A stretch of DNA of 64,000 nt from Diadema setosum (GCF_964275005.1 NC_092695.1:8275832-8339831); one strand, 5' to 3'; counted from the stretch's first letter, positions 48,658-60,734 are shown. Notes: generated by a model from the letters alone, not told the origin. Translations and numbers: made by a program.

Positions 48658-50524
48658 CAATAGTAGCAGTAGTAATAATGATACTGATTATATCATTAAT
48701 AATGATAATAAAAATCATAATCGCCCTGATAATTGTTCCGATCACAATCATTGTCAGGCATTCTTATGATTTTTACTGTTTGCATGATTAAAAGGGAATC
48801 CCTCCCCTAAAATTTGAATTTGAGAGGTGTGATAGCATGTCCTAAGAACTCTAGAGAAAATTCTATCCCATCACAAAAAAAATGTCCCAAACTGTGAAAT
48901 ATTAATTTTGATAAATCAGCATGCACTAGTGCATGCTGCAATAGTAGCCAAATCTGAAAATAGTAGCTGCACGTAGACCATCGGTGTGTGCATGTTTCCT
49001 TCATTCGCCTCCGTCTGCACACAACTATATCGAATACCGTCTATCGGCATCGCCTCATCGAGCCTTATGCATCCGCATGAGTAGAGGCTGCCGCGGCTGC
49101 CTGGTCAGTGGCCCGGCGCGGCGCGGTAGCACTAACCTAGCTGCATACGTGGACATTTGCGTGCATTTTGAGAGTATCGTAGTACACTGATCATACAGAA
49201 AATTATCAAACTACTCAATCGAATGCAGTCAATAGGCCAGAAGACTACTCTTAGATCAAGGCGCATGCAATTTTTGGCATTTTAGAGATTGCTCTATGTC
49301 TCTTTATATATATTGCTGTATCTCTGTATGTGAGTAACGGTGCACTCTTATATTTCATAGGGATATTACCAGTACAATTACTTACAATGTCAGAAAACTA
49401 AATTTCTGTGTACAGATACACTTTGACACTTACTACTTTTGCTACTCTAGGGAAGAGCAGGGGTGACTTGCTACTACCTGGACCATGGCTGGGCGGGGAT
49501 CATCATTGTCATTGAGAACGGGAGGAGAGACGCCAATCTCCACATCAAGTGTGACTGCAACGGTAGCTTTAACGTGACGTCCACGCGGGGAGATCTTGTC
49601 ACTGTCGACTGTGTGCCCAAACAGCATCGGTGAGTATGAGGGAGGCTTTCAGGGGCACAGGAGTCTTGATTCATATTGGCAGAAGGACTTTCAGTCCAGC
49701 GGCATACTAGTAGCCCAACATAGCAGACCAATTGTTCAAATTTGTCTAAAAGCACCAAAGTCAGCACACATGTCGACTGACATTTGCTTAGTAGATTTAG
49801 GTAATGAGCCTGTGACACCTCCTCCCATTACCATGAGAACAAATTTTGTTTTAAATGTTATATTTTCCGATACTAGTAATACGATACTAAAATGTAAGAA
49901 TAGTGACTGAAGATTTCGTGATTTTGAATTACTCCTTCAATTGCAGTTTAAGTCCAAGTTATTCTCTGATGTCTTTTCCAGTCACCATGGTAGTGAATTG
50001 TTTTTGAAAATACACATTTTCAATTAAATAGTCCTAAAATGCAAATAAAAGTGAGGAAATTTATAGATTTAAAATCACTCATTCAATTGCAATTAAAGTC
50101 CTAGTCATTCCCTGAAGTCTTTTAGAACAAAAAAAAAAATCATCCCTTACAGGATACTGGAGGGAAAACACTAATTTCCTCTTTCATGAAATTTAGGCTG
50201 CTCGAAAGGAAGATCGAATTGCCTGTTATAAATTCCTGTAGCAAGTCCAATTAAAAATTTACTGATAAATGTCGGTGGTTCACTGTGAACATCAACATAC
50301 TTCCTCTGCTGAGTTTCATCTAATTCTGTCTGCTGTTCTCGTTTGACAGACAAGTACTAACGGTGCTCAGTCAGGTGGTGGACACCAGCTACACCATCAG
50401 TCACCACATCACCCATCGTCTCTCTCCCCACACCAACCTCCAGCCTTGGGCGCCAGCCGGTCTCCTCAATGTACCTCCGTTGACAGAGAACATTGTGGGA
50501 CTGCACACTCCGAGACCTCTATGA
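37583..50524 (+). CDS. CAPN15: calpain-15 (small optic lobes homologue), complete
   Basis: Calpain-15 is an intracellular Cys protease of the SOLH branch, distinguished by N-terminal zinc fingers and lack of the EF-hand domain. Twelve coding exons join in phase: 37583-38854, 39709-39929, 40603-40786, 41375-41525, 42593-42659, 43274-43399, 44182-44334, 46158-46322, 46882-47093, 48032-48183, 49451-49629 and 50350-50524. They give 1018 residues; human is about 1086. Five RanBP2-type zinc fingers start near residues 14, 140, 278, 317 and 354. The protease core has QGVLGNCWF (Cys497), RPRHSYSVL (His660) and LRNPWG (Asn680), so the active-site triad is intact. The C-terminus ends VGLHTPRPL, nearly identical to human. 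The start is the first ATG after a 132-base leader that follows an acceptor at 37450. Candidate AATAAA signals are at 53088, 53651 and 53821, none decisive. Confidence 0.97.
39288..39373 (-). mobile_element. ~86-bp TTAACCCTTT MITE, inverted copy in CAPN15 intron
   Basis: The minus strand reads TTAACCCTTTTCAGTGCCAG, GACTTTGGACAGTGTG and GGTACTCAAAGC. It is the reverse-oriented sister of 44996-45086. The far terminus has lost TTAACCC. Confidence 0.75.
39709..39929 (+). CDS. CAPN15: CAPN15 coding exon 2 (catalytic Cys)
   Basis: The exon runs from acceptor CTCTGTAG to donor TGCTG|GTAATG. It opens the protease domain with [14 protein letters not shown] and closes on SQGVLGNC, where the Cys is residue 497. 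The Trp codon is split by the intron. Confidence 0.97.
40603..40786 (+). CDS. CAPN15: CAPN15 coding exon 3
   Basis: The exon encodes [38 protein letters not shown] and [13 protein letters not shown], the core of the first protease subdomain. Phase 2 in and phase 0 out fit both neighbours. Confidence 0.97.
41375..41525 (+). CDS. CAPN15: CAPN15 coding exon 4
   Basis: The exon encodes [27 protein letters not shown] and [15 protein letters not shown], closely matching human calpain-15. The donor is CCTG|GTGAGT. Confidence 0.97.
41715..41885. repeat. GAT/GGT imperfect microsatellite in CAPN15 intron 4
   Basis: GATGATGAT, GGTGGTGGT and AATGAT units alternate over ~170 bases. A shorter (GAT)n lies at 42152-42176. 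Confidence 0.9.
42593..42659 (+). CDS. CAPN15: CAPN15 coding exon 5
   Basis: This 67-base exon follows TATGCAG and encodes [21 protein letters not shown]. It is the shortest coding exon and is supported by homology (DTDLIWAKMLSSKEAG in human) and phase. Confidence 0.94.
43274..43399 (+). CDS. CAPN15: CAPN15 coding exon 6 (catalytic His)
   Basis: The exon encodes [14 protein letters not shown] and [19 protein letters not shown]. The His of RPRHSYSVL is residue 660. Confidence 0.97.
44182..44334 (+). CDS. CAPN15: CAPN15 coding exon 7 (catalytic Asn)
   Basis: The exon encodes [19 protein letters not shown], where Asn680 completes the triad, then [16 protein letters not shown]. The donor is TTAA|GTAAGA. 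Confidence 0.97.
44996..45086 (+). mobile_element. ~90-bp TTAACCCTTT MITE in CAPN15 intron 7
   Basis: It runs from TAACCCTTTCACTGCCAGG through GACTTTGGACAGTGTG to CTCAAAGGGTTAA. Both termini are intact and inverted. Confidence 0.8.
46158..46322 (+). CDS. CAPN15: CAPN15 coding exon 8
   Basis: The exon encodes [14 protein letters not shown] at the junction from the protease domain to the SOLH C-terminal region, followed by a beta-rich stretch. The acceptor is AACTTAG. Confidence 0.95.
46882..47093 (+). CDS. CAPN15: CAPN15 coding exon 9
   Basis: The exon encodes [31 protein letters not shown] and [15 protein letters not shown], matching human SOLH ([20 protein letters not shown]). It is GC-richer than its introns. 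A G-rich homopolymer tract follows shortly after the donor. Confidence 0.96.
47772..47995. repeat. TAG/GTT/AAT imperfect microsatellite in CAPN15 intron 9
   Basis: Trinucleotide-like TAGTAGTAG, GTTGTTGTAG and AATAATAATAG blocks end just before the acceptor of coding exon 10. Confidence 0.8.
48032..48183 (+). CDS. CAPN15: CAPN15 coding exon 10
   Basis: The exon encodes [13 protein letters not shown] and [16 protein letters not shown]. The donor is GAA|GTGAGC. The next exon supplies [16 protein letters not shown], restoring the human order RHEGREGMTCYYL. Confidence 0.95.
48264..48423. mobile_element. 160-bp MITE in CAPN15 intron 10, CCTG duplication
   Basis: GGCACCGTTTCATGAAAGTT and AACTTTCATGAAACAGTGCC are near-perfect inverted ends flanked by CCTG. 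It belongs to the same type as 21942-22057. Inner TGTCAGCCCTGACAA and TTGTTAGGGCTGACA also pair. Confidence 0.85.
48596..48653. repeat. (CAG)n microsatellite in CAPN15 intron 10
   Basis: About 18 uninterrupted CAG units lie between shorter TAG-rich flanks. It lies in intron DNA by the exon model. Confidence 0.95.
49451..49629 (+). CDS. CAPN15: CAPN15 coding exon 11
   Basis: The exon encodes [38 protein letters not shown] and VDCVPKQH. This is the best conserved part of the SOLH tail. Confidence 0.97.
50350..50524 (+). CDS. CAPN15: CAPN15 coding exon 12 and stop
   Basis: The exon follows GTTTGACAG and encodes [21 protein letters not shown] and [11 protein letters not shown], then TGA at 50522. 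The final residues match the human end (GLHGPRPL). Confidence 0.96.
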
Positions 50525-52534
50525 TGAAGTGATGCAGCGTGCTGTCTTGAATACTGTCAGCTAGCGTGCTTTCACTCGCTGGGAATCACTCCAGTGCTCC
50601 AGTAGCCTTTTGTCAAGGCCTCGTGGCTGAGGAATGAGACTAACTCACCACACCGATCACTGCGAGAAACGGGTGAGCGCAAGACCGAGTGGCACAGTCA
50701 TTAGGCCCTTTCAAACCTTTTTTTTTTTTTTTTCCTGCCACTTCGCAATGTATGAATTGTTCATATATTCATGAGTCAGACCACAGTTGGTTTGCTAATA
50801 ATGACGTGTCAGTGCTGGCAATGCCGGCAGCTACTGTAGGCAGCGCAGGCTGAATATGGACGAGCAAGCCGTTGACATGCATATTTGTGAGATGCAACGT
50901 CATCACGAGCAAGTGCGGTTGCTGATTGACCACTACCTTTTTGGTGCTGAATCCGCGAGAAACAACGTTCAAGATAAGAAATTCATGTGAGGTCTCCTCT
51001 GCGGCACTTGGCCTTGCATTCACTCGCAGTTAGTCTCTTTTTCAAAACGAGGCCTTGTCAAAAAGCTAGTGCTGTAGTTGCTCTTTGCAGCATCATATAT
51101 TCTATTATAGAACAGACCGAGAAAATCCTGCAATATCTCATTGTTCAAGAGCTGTGCATCAAATTTTACTGTTCGCATGTTTGATATCAAATAGTCATTG
51201 TGATCACTGGCGATAGACACTGTTAACATGCCATCACGCACCCGTAGCAAGAGTTTGTGCACTTGGCAAGCATTCATGCACTTTATAGCAATTGATGGCT
51301 AGCCGTTCATCAAGTAACAACAAGTAGCAAGAGTTTGCACTCTTAGCAAGAGGTTGCCAGCCATGCATCCAGTAATTCCTGACTCATAATTTGCATCTAT
51401 GGCAAGCCAAAAGGAAATGCATCCACTGACTTTGCCAAGCGTCATTAATTGTAGGGAATATGATTAAAACATATGGATTTCTGGCAAAAAGTTGACCACT
51501 GTTATATAAAATAGATGACTCACAGATGTGAGTGAGTAGAAATAGTGCACATGCATTAACCATGGGATCTAGTCTGAAGCCACTCGGCTGCACCTCCTTG
51601 GTTTAACAATACTATATTTACTTTATGCACATACTTCCTACTGACTCACTGGACCTGTGCTACATTTGTATACTTTACACTCCTTCTGTTACACATTGTT
51701 GGCTTCTCTGCAGTCTCTAATTTATTATATTTATATATTGATGAATTTTAGTGTTGTACCATGTACTACCAATGCAATGTTGCTGATAAAAATGGTGATG
51801 GTATAGAGTAGGGAATGATATGTTTGTCCTATTTATTGCATGGTTGTTTAGGTTTTATCATACAAAATGACTTTGTTTAACTGTAGTTACAATTCACTTT
51901 CAATGCAGTACTATTTTAACTTAGAACTCTTTAACTCTTCTCATATACAGGCGCAGAGCGCTTGAACCAGACACTGTAGATATCTTACATATAAGTATTT
52001 TTCAGCCAAAAGTGTCATGATGATCGTGTATGTGTGACATACTAACTGTGGATCACATTGCGGCCCTCTGCTGTTGATGGGGCTCCTCTTTACTCTGTTA
52101 ACCCATTCCATGTGATGTTCTCAAATCTGCATTGTGTGGGCAATGGGCTATGGGTATATGGACCTGGGAATATTCCGAGGGTGCTGTTTGATGGCATGAT
52201 GATTGCAGCCATCTTCATTACAAAGATGGATGATAAAAACCTAGACAAATGCTGATCAAAGTATATTGTGTATTTATGTGCAGGTTTCCACGGATAGCTG
52301 GCAAGCAAACATTGTCTTTGAAAGCTCCATATATATGTAGTCGGTGGAACCAGCCATGCGAGTAGGCTGAATCATGTGATGAACTGTGATTGACGTTATT
52401 TTGACTATTTTCGATATACTCACTGTTCAAATGAATTTTATTTGTCTGTTTGGAACATGTTAGATGTGTGATTCGTAGGTCCATGCAACAGCGCCCTCAT
52501 GAATCCTGGGTCCGTGTCTCTTTGAGTGCAAGTA
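50525..52534. other. CAPN15 3' flank or 3' untranslated region
   Basis: No further coding similarity was seen after the stop. AGCAAGAGTTTG-like phrases recur at about 51246, 51327 and 51344. The transcript end is not resolved. Confidence 0.4.
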
Positions 52535-52695
52535 CAGTCAAACCTGTCGATAGTGGCCACCCAAGGGAGACCCCCAAAAAATGGCCATTATACACAGGTG
52601 GCCACTATGGACAGGGTCTTTACCGTGGCTTTTCCCTTGGAGGGGTTTTTTTAGTGGTTGTATATGGCAGGTGGCTGCTAAGGCAGGTTTGATTG
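52535..52695. mobile_element. 161-bp MITE, CAGTCAAACCTG family, TA duplication
   Basis: CAGTCAAACCTGTCGATAG and GGCAGGTTTGATTG are inverted and flanked by TA. Inner GTGGCCAC copies are repeated. Confidence 0.85.
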
Positions 52696-53427
52696 TATGT
52701 TGTATAATGTTTTTGTCCTTCCCTACTGCTTTATGGTCCTGTCTCCAGAATTGTTAATATCAACTCATACTTGTATGTGTCTTGTCTCGGCAGGAGATCT
52801 AGAATGCAGTAAGTACCTCATTGTTGGACAAAATCATGTGCAACAGCGGTATGCATATTATACGTAGTCAATGAATGGGCGGATGTATAAAATGTTAGAC
52901 TCCTATTCAAATCTTTTGTCTGTGTGTTAACCAACATATTTATTTACCTACACACAAAAAAAAATTGTCTATCCTTTTGCTAGGTAAGTTTGCATCAAAT
53001 TCTTACTCCCAATGTGCAGTCAATTACTATAAATGGATGTGTATGGAAGTGTTGATTTTCTTACTGAACATATTTTTCAGGGGAAGAAATAAAGGGGACA
53101 GGACACCGTTTGAAACCAAAAGCTCCATGATGGAAGAGTGCCTAAAACACTCCCAGTAGAGGTTTCAGGTTTTCTTTCGAAGTGTGTACTGGTACTCTGC
53201 CCATGTCATATTGTGGGGCATTATGTGCATTGTTCACTATTATTGCTACAAGTCTTCTGGAATATCCTCCCATTCATCACATATCTCTTCAATTTGCAAT
53301 TTGCTTCATGTCTTTTATCAGTGCTGCAAGTCCCTTCAATCTTTCTACTTACAATGATACAAGGGTGATAAAATGTATTCATAATTTAATCTAAGCCTGT
53401 CATGTTGCACTGATGTAAAATATTTTC

Positions 53428-53633
53428 TTGTAAAACCAGAAACTTTTGCGGCATGAAACTTTCACGAATTGGAGCCAACAGCCTTTCTTTCGCATGAAAC
53501 TTTCGCAAATCGGCGACTTGCATTCAATTCTTTGTGTAGGCAAAAAGTTTTGTGTGTATTTTACTTTCACAAATCTTGGTTCCTCTGGAAATTCATGAAA
53601 GTTTTATGCGTGTGAAAACTGCTGGTTTTACAG
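53428..53633. mobile_element. ~206-bp inverted-repeat element downstream of CAPN15
   Basis: TGTAAAACCAGAAACTTTTG and GTGAAAACTGCTGGTTTTACA are inverted. GAAACTTTC(A/G)C is repeated inside. Confidence 0.75.
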
Positions 53634-54250
53634 TACTGTCCTTTTATGTCGAATAAATGGGTTGCTGAATGTGTTATAAATGCAGTATCTCACAAGAGAT
53701 GGGAGCATGCTATCTAGATCTCTACCTGCTTGTACATGTAGTCACAGGTTAGCTATTATGCAGTGCAGTGCAAGGATGAGGCCATTTATCAGTATTGTCA
53801 GCCTACGTAGAAGTTGCTGTAATAAAGCTGTTTGATCTGGTCTTTTTCCTGGGTTCAGGAGGAATGTGTTGTCTGCACAAGTTACAACAAAAATGTGTCA
53901 TGAAATGGAAATGACTTGTATCTGCTGTGCAGATTCATCAAATACACACTTTACAGTGAATATGTGAAGAAATGTATTATATCTTCAAAGGTGATAGAGA
54001 ATACCAATGTTGGCTGTCGATTCATGTACACTCATATTGTGGGAATGTGTGGAAAGTTTACTTGCATTCTTTTTGATAGAGGCCAAGCCTAAAGTGATTG
54101 AAAAGATGTAATCTTTTAACTCACAGAATTGTACTACGTCATTTTAGCATTACAGTAATTGCATCAGGTACCTGGCTAGTAGTATTTCTTCCATTCCTGC
54201 TTTGACTTAGATCCTCCAAAAGAAAAAAAAGAATAATAACTAGAAAAGCA

Positions 54251-54710
54251 CTCTGAGAGCGCAGACCTCCGCCAAGCATGCAGCCCGATTTCCACCCATA
54301 CGTATTTTTAGCATTGTGTGCTGAAAGTCGCCTCATTTCCCAATATAGAAGCCTTTGTTACGTCATAAACCCTCAGCTGCATGGCGCGCCTCGCCCTAGC
54401 AGAAACCAGAGCACGCACTTTAGTGCGTGCATGCTAACCTCAAGTACGCACAGCCTGAACTCCCAAGTTCATTGACCCTACCTTCCAAAATGTCAAAAAT
54501 CCTTCATAAATTCCCCCAAAATTCTCGGATCACTACCAAAATTTAATCGTTTGATACTTGTGTCATTTTCAAACTTTCCTGTAAGTTTCATCCAAATCCG
54601 TTAACTACTTTTTGAGTTATTTTGCACACGGATAAACTAACTAACTAACTAACAAACAAACAAACAAACGGTAACGAAAACATAACCTCCTCTCTTGGCG
54701 GAGGTAATAA
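54251..54710. repeat. ~460-bp CCTCCGCCAAG element with AAAC-type tail
   Basis: GACCTCCGCCAAG at the left mirrors CTTGGCGGAGGT at the right. Inside lie CCAAAATTTAATCG, a TTCATCCAAATCCGTTAAC block and the simple repeats (AACT)n(AAAC)n before GGTAACG. It looks like a widespread marine-invertebrate repeat. Its class is uncertain. Confidence 0.65.
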
Positions 54711-54991
54711 TTATAATAACCGTTTGTGTGTCTCCAGTATTGTTGCTTATTTAAGTAAACTTGATTATTGTTAGGTATCTATGCAGGCAATTGGTGCTCC
54801 CTTTACACATATGCATTGTTCATAATTGATAAGGTTAGTAAATGAGCATAACATCCCACCTACTTTGTATTTTCCTAGTGTAAAGAGTGCAGATGGAGCA
54901 TGTACCGATTTTATATAGGGGAAATATAAAGGCATTTATTACAGCAATTATTAGTCTGTCTTTGACTCACATAGGGCCTATTCAATTAATA

Positions 54992-55171
54992 GTCAACCTT
55001 GCTTGAAGTCAACCTCACATTAAGTCGCATAATCATCCAAGTCAAAGGTCTTTTCAAGTCCTCTTCTCTTTATAGTCTATTGATTTTAATCCCTCATAAG
55101 TCGAATTTTCTCTATGTTGAAGCTATTTCTTCAGCCCAAATGGATTTGACTTTAGTAGACAAGGTTGACTG
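54992..55171. mobile_element. 180-bp MITE with TA duplication
   Basis: GTCAACCTTGCTTGAAG and GACAAGGTTGACTG are inverted and flanked by TA. AAGTC motifs recur inside. Confidence 0.7.
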
Positions 55172-55849
55172 TATTTTATCATCAGGAATGCCTGGAAGTG
55201 CATGTGTAACCCTTAAGTTTTCTTTTGGCTACTTGCAAACATCAAGAGTAAGTTTGCATCATAGACAATACATAAATTGCCCCATTTGCAGTTCTGCCAT
55301 GGCTCATCCTGAGCCTTTCTATTAGGTTGCCTGGGAACCCGTGATTCTGGGGTTTTGTTGTTGTTGTTGTTTTTTGTTTTCTTTCTTTGCTTAGAATATG
55401 ATACTTGGTAATTTTGTTCTTTTGACTTTTGTAGGCCATTTCATTCACGCTGGACATGCAAGAGTTTGAAAGCATCAATAGAAAATTACCTATCTAGTGT
55501 AAATTGCAAGCTTAGAGGGATATTGTATCACACCTTTGGAGTTTGTGTGTGTGTGCGCGCGCACTCACGTGTGTACATGCTGGTATGCATGCGTGCATGT
55601 GTATGAATTGTTTGAATTAAAGATCATTGTTCTTAAAATGATTGTCACAGCCCTCCGAATTATTAGAGCTTCAGCTGAATGCGTGACGAAAAATGTTGAA
55701 ACCTGGTCATTGCATCTATTCAAGTAACTGTGGTGCATCAAATTACACTTTGGCATTTATCAACACCAGAATATATAGATGACTACTCTGTGTGATTTTA
55801 ACAGCATAATTTACCATTTGTAGAAGAAACAAAAACCGAGCATTAGTGC

Positions 55850-56160
55850 TCCAAAAAATGTGAGTTGGGGATAGAAACAACCACTGTAAAAATTTGAATC
55901 CATATAATCGATGCTAAGTATTGTTAAATACAGAAAATGTGAACAATAGTTATAATAAAAATGTTTCCAGACTAAACTGTCTACAGTTACGGTTTAATGA
56001 GAAAAATACTGATACCTCCTTATATTTTGGGCTTTATTGCAAAAATTTTATATGGAAGGATGTTTTGTGATCCAACAGACCTACACATATGCATCAAATG
56101 TGATATCTTGAACATTTTTCAAATCACTGCTCCCAAAGGTATATTGGACCTTTAAGACAC
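55850..56160 (+). repeat. dispersed repeat, copy 2
   Basis: This copy is in opposite orientation to the one at 880-1250. It carries GGGATAGAAACAACCA, TAAGTATTGTTAAATA and GGGCTTTATTG. Its flanks (about 55722-55795 and 56262-56335) resemble each other (ACTGTGGTGC ... ATTTATCAACACCAGA), as if a duplicated host segment borders it. Confidence 0.65.
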
Positions 56161-56355
56161 TTTGTGCTGCATTTTTTTTTTCCTGGATGTTCAAACATAC
56201 AAAGAGTTAATGAGAGATTATCTTTAAAGATCATGGTGAAAAGTTTATGTGTTCTATGTAAGTCACTGTGGTGCTTTACATTGCATTTTTATATTTATCA
56301 ACACCAGAGTAGATGACTACATGGTACTTTTTGTGAATGGTCAACACTTTGGTAC

Positions 56356-56560
56356 AAACTTACAAAGGTAGTTTAAATCATATCCATGTTTATAAATATA
56401 GTCCGTGTACTAAAATGCTAATTATGTATACTTTTCACATGCGCATGTCAGGGCACATTCATTATTGAATCCCTCTTGGTCGTACATTATGTTATTCTCG
56501 TATACGCAGTCGCAATTTGCGGAATCCATGGACTAAATTTAAAACTACCTTTGTGAATTT
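56356..56560. mobile_element. ~205-bp inverted-repeat element
   Basis: AAACTTACAAAGGTAGTTT and AAACTACCTTTGTGAATTT are inverted. ATCCATG and CATGGAC continue the pairing inward. Confidence 0.75.
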
Positions 56561-57474
56561 GGCCTTTTGTGTTCCAATTTTTTATATCAGATGTGCAAAT
56601 ACACGATTTAGTGAATGACTTCCTTTCAAGATTGTGGTGTAAAGATTATATGTTCAAAGTGCAACTGTTATTTTTGTTAGATCTCATCACAGTCCAATTC
56701 AATGGTGCAAAGAAGTTAGAAAATACAAAGTCATGTTGTCTGCCAATCCAAATATATATTTGACTCAAGTGGTAAACCTTGTTTGTTCAGTTTGTGTGTC
56801 AAATCATTTACCAGTGCTGTTTGATATCTGTGTGCCATTCGGTACATGTACGATATATATACAATGTGAATAAAATCTAACATGAGCTACACTACTTTAC
56901 AGGTGCAACAAATGCATACTGAATCCAAATACAGTCTTATCATAACTATGCTAAAGGCTGAGGTGAACTAGAAGTGTATGAGAGTTGATTGTTCATTTCA
57001 GGAGCATTTCTTGGTACTGTAGTAAAGAATAATGTCCAGTAGAGCCATACACAATATTTTCACCGATACTATGTATATGAAGTGTTTCCACAAACACTCC
57101 TACACCAATGAAAGTTTTGCGATAAATGACAACAATGGTAACAATCACGCTGATCCCAATCCAACATTTACATAGAAATCTATGATAAAGCAGACGTGGT
57201 AAAACAAGAGAAACATTATCTTAAACCACAAATGAACAGAATTGGGCAAATATAAATCATATAAGAAGTTTATTGACAATCTGAATGTCAATCTCTGAGC
57301 AACTAAAAAAGCCACTTTCCTCACATGATAAACACAACAATACTTTCTGGGAATGTCTTTTCACAACTTGCACGTATGTATCATCATAATCATGTTTATT
57401 TTTTTTTTTCCAGAACTTAATTTTGATCCATTGAGAATGAGTTAATTCCTTCATGCTTATTCAACAACTATTAA

Positions 57475-58029
57475 AGGACAAGTTCACCTTCATAGACATG
57501 TGGATTGAGTGAATGCAGCAATATTAGTAGAACACATCAGCAACAGTTTGAGGAAAATCGGACAATCCATTTGAAAGTTAGGATTTTTTTAAGTTTCTGC
57601 TTACTGCTGGATGAGAAGACTACTACAGTTTGTGATGTCATATGTGTACAACGATATGAAAAAAATATAAAGAAAATTTAAGTTATTTTCACTTTTCTTG
57701 CATAATAAAAGAACACTTGACTTCCCTCTTTCAGATGCAAGGGAGAATAATATTACCCATAACATACGTCAGGGAGGAGTCAAGGAAATGTGCACTTTTT
57801 TCAAAAAGTAAAATTCTGTGAAATTCTCTTTATATTTTCCTTATATTGTTGTACGCATGTGACATCATACACTGTAGTAGTCTTCTCATCCAGCAGTGAC
57901 TGTGCAGATACTTTAAAAATTCATAACTTTTGAACGGAATGTCCGATTTTCCCCAAACTTTCACTGATGTGTTCTACTAATATTGTTGCATTCACTCAAT
58001 CCACATGTAAATGAAGGTGGACTTGTCCT
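57475..58029. mobile_element. 555-bp full-length palindromic element, TTAA duplication
   Basis: TTAA at 57471-57474 and 58030-58033 flank AGGACAAGTTCACCTTCAT and its inverse. Pairing extends well over 100 bases per arm (GTGGATTGAGTGAATGCA, TTAGTAGAACACATCAG) and continues to inner GAGAAGACTACTACAGT. The TTAA type suggests piggyBac mobilisation. No coding content. Confidence 0.9.
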
Positions 58030-58033
58030 TTAA

Positions 58034-60734
58034 AAAACCAATGTGTGTTTGTTTTATTTTTTCTTTCTTTCTCTTTCCATTATGTTACACTGGTTGGTTC
58101 ATGTAGGTGATCTTGAGTCACAGAATGCCTTTCAGTTCATTTGCAATTATCTTTCCTCTCTCAAAGACAACCTAAATTGCAATGCTTTCAAACACGGATA
58201 ACACTGACAGAATCAGGAAATATACTTCCATATAGTCACCTGTACAACACAGAGGGTGAACAGAAACATCACTGCCATTTTTTTTTTTTTCTAGACCTTA
58301 CTACGGAGAGCAGATGGAATCATTCTTTCCGACAAACTCCAACATTTGTTTTAACGTGATTCATAAGCAACAGAGAGCACATCTCAAAATGTACAAATAT
58401 TATATATATCATGGTAGGAGAAAAATGCTGTAATATGTTGCTGTCAGAACTGTCTAAAAATGCATAAAGCTACCATACTACTGATGTGTTGTATCTCAAG
58501 AGGTGAAAGCCAACATTCTATCTCTACCAACATTTGTGACTGGCTTATAGCAAGTGGCCTTTTTCTATTTTTTTTTTCAAGCTTTGGTGAAACAGAGCAG
58601 CATTCAAAAGAAAAACTGAGATGTTAATACAGACACTAAAAAGACATTTTGTCAATGGCACTTGTGGATCTCTGGTAGTGTCATCCAAAAACCAAACAAC
58701 TGATATTCGATCTGCTGAACCAATAGCCACTTCTAATGGTCCAGATACCATCTGAGGTCAGTTGGAAAAACAACCACAGAACACTTTCAAGCTTATGACT
58801 TCAAACATGACCACTAAGAAAAATGGTTGATTACGTCAGAAACTAAATGCATAGATACTAACATATAGGAAAACAAGATCAAACTAGATCAGAGTGGCAA
58901 CAGAAAAGCAGCTAAAATGCAAGAAATAAAGACAAGAACAAATACACAAACTTGATTGATGGGAAAGTCCGTCCTGATGTTAGTTTGTATAATAACAGAA
59001 AGAAAAGAAAGATCAGAGAATAAGATCAGTGAAAACTTGGGGGGAAAAAAATCAAACACACAAAAAAAGTGAACTGATAAAGTTTTAGAAAGTAAGACAA
59101 AAAGGCAACTCGGTGTGATGTAAGTGTTGAGCAGTCCTCCATTTGTTTTGTACACAAAATTTTACTAATTTTTATTTTTCTCAAATATTTTGGCACAGAC
59201 AGAACTTATCCACTGAGGAGGACATGAAAAGGCATATTACTCGTATTATATACCAAGAACAGATCTGAAGAAAATTTCTGTCACAAGAAAAAATGAAAGT
59301 TTGTGACTTTTTGTATACAAATGGAATGGAAAGCTGCTCAGCATCTATGTCACACAGAGTTGCCAATTGTCTTGCTCTGTATAAAACTTCACCAGTTCAT
59401 AATTTATTTTTTTTTTCTAGTGTGTGTGTGTGTGTGTGTGTCATATATTTCACAAATTTTCAATGATCTACTTTTTTGATTTTTCTGTCTTTCTATACAA
59501 AGCAAGTAAATATCCAGACGGAATTCCACTTTTACAGAAACTTCCAATGACAAGTGGAAAAATGGCAGAAGAGCTGCGCCAATGACCGACTGATAACAAT
59601 ATCCATACAAGCACAGTGTACAGAGATGTTCAGCCACAGCAAAAGCAAAGTGAAACTGAAGATATAACAAAGCTGGTTGATGACTAGAAGAAAACAAAAA
59701 CATAGGAAATGTAATGGAGGAAATCTATTGAGTTGATAGAAACAGCTGCATTCAAAGTCTACAGACTGACTTATGCAATGGTTAAGTGTCTGACATCACC
59801 CAAAAACTCAAATGAGCTAAAAAAAAAAAAAAAAAAAATCCTACCGGCAAAATTCATAGAATTTTTGAAAATATGTAATGTATATAATTCAGTCTGTCTT
59901 TATACAATCTGCCATTTTGTAGATAGATCTGAAATTCCTTGAAGAACTACATTTTCTTTGTATTTACACAAACAATGAAAATGAGTCTGGCTTGAAGTGG
60001 AAACATGGAAAGGAAAGGAATGTAATTTAGCCAGATGCTTACCAAATGTCATATCTAATCCACTGCGACAGCCAATGCTGCTTGAAAGAATAACTGATAT
60101 ACTCTAGTAAGCATAAGCTCACATAATTTCAATTGCAATTACTATGCAACATATCAATCACAATTCTCTCTCTCTTTCAAGATATGTTTCATTTCGGCAT
60201 ATCATATGACAAATATATTGTACATACTCTGGCCATAATTTGTGTTCACCCGGACAGCCCTTGCAAGAATTACAATCAACTTCTTGTTGCAGTATCAACA
60301 AATGGAAACAACACTCAAGGAAACGGTCCATCAAACTTCTTTGAAGTCCATTAATGATACATTCTGTATCAAGGCAGGCCTCCATGTGTAGAGAGTCATG
60401 CCCAATACACGCAGGTCCCAAACAAGACCCAAACAAGGATTGGCAAGCAGGCAAAACATCTCTGACCAGAGGCCAAAAGAAGAAAAAGAAAAAAAGAAAG
60501 GGCTTCACATACTACTGAATTGTTTCATGACAAAGGTGGCAATGGTGTACCAGTCATGAAAACCTTTGTGAGCTACGCAAAAGTGAGACAATATAGTCCA
60601 ATCTCACTTGTGATACTTCATGTGAAAAGTGACGATTAATCTTAAACAATCTTTAATTTCTTTTCCATTTTCCTTTTGAAATCAGAATCGACAAGGCCCA
60701 TTTACATCTTCACTAAAATACACAAGAAATTGTT
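58034..60734 (-). other. probable LRRC59 3' untranslated region and flank
   Basis: No coding similarity was seen on either strand. It has A/T-rich simple tracts, (GT)n at 59421-59440 and an A-run at 59820. If the AATAAA at 57269-57274 (minus strand) is used, this whole stretch would be 3' UTR. Confidence 0.35.

Noticed and set aside
48900..49200. GC-rich island in CAPN15 intron 10 as a coding exon
   Set aside because: The 68-codon frame lacks splice sites consistent with CAPN15 phases, and exon 10 joins exon 11 directly by homology.
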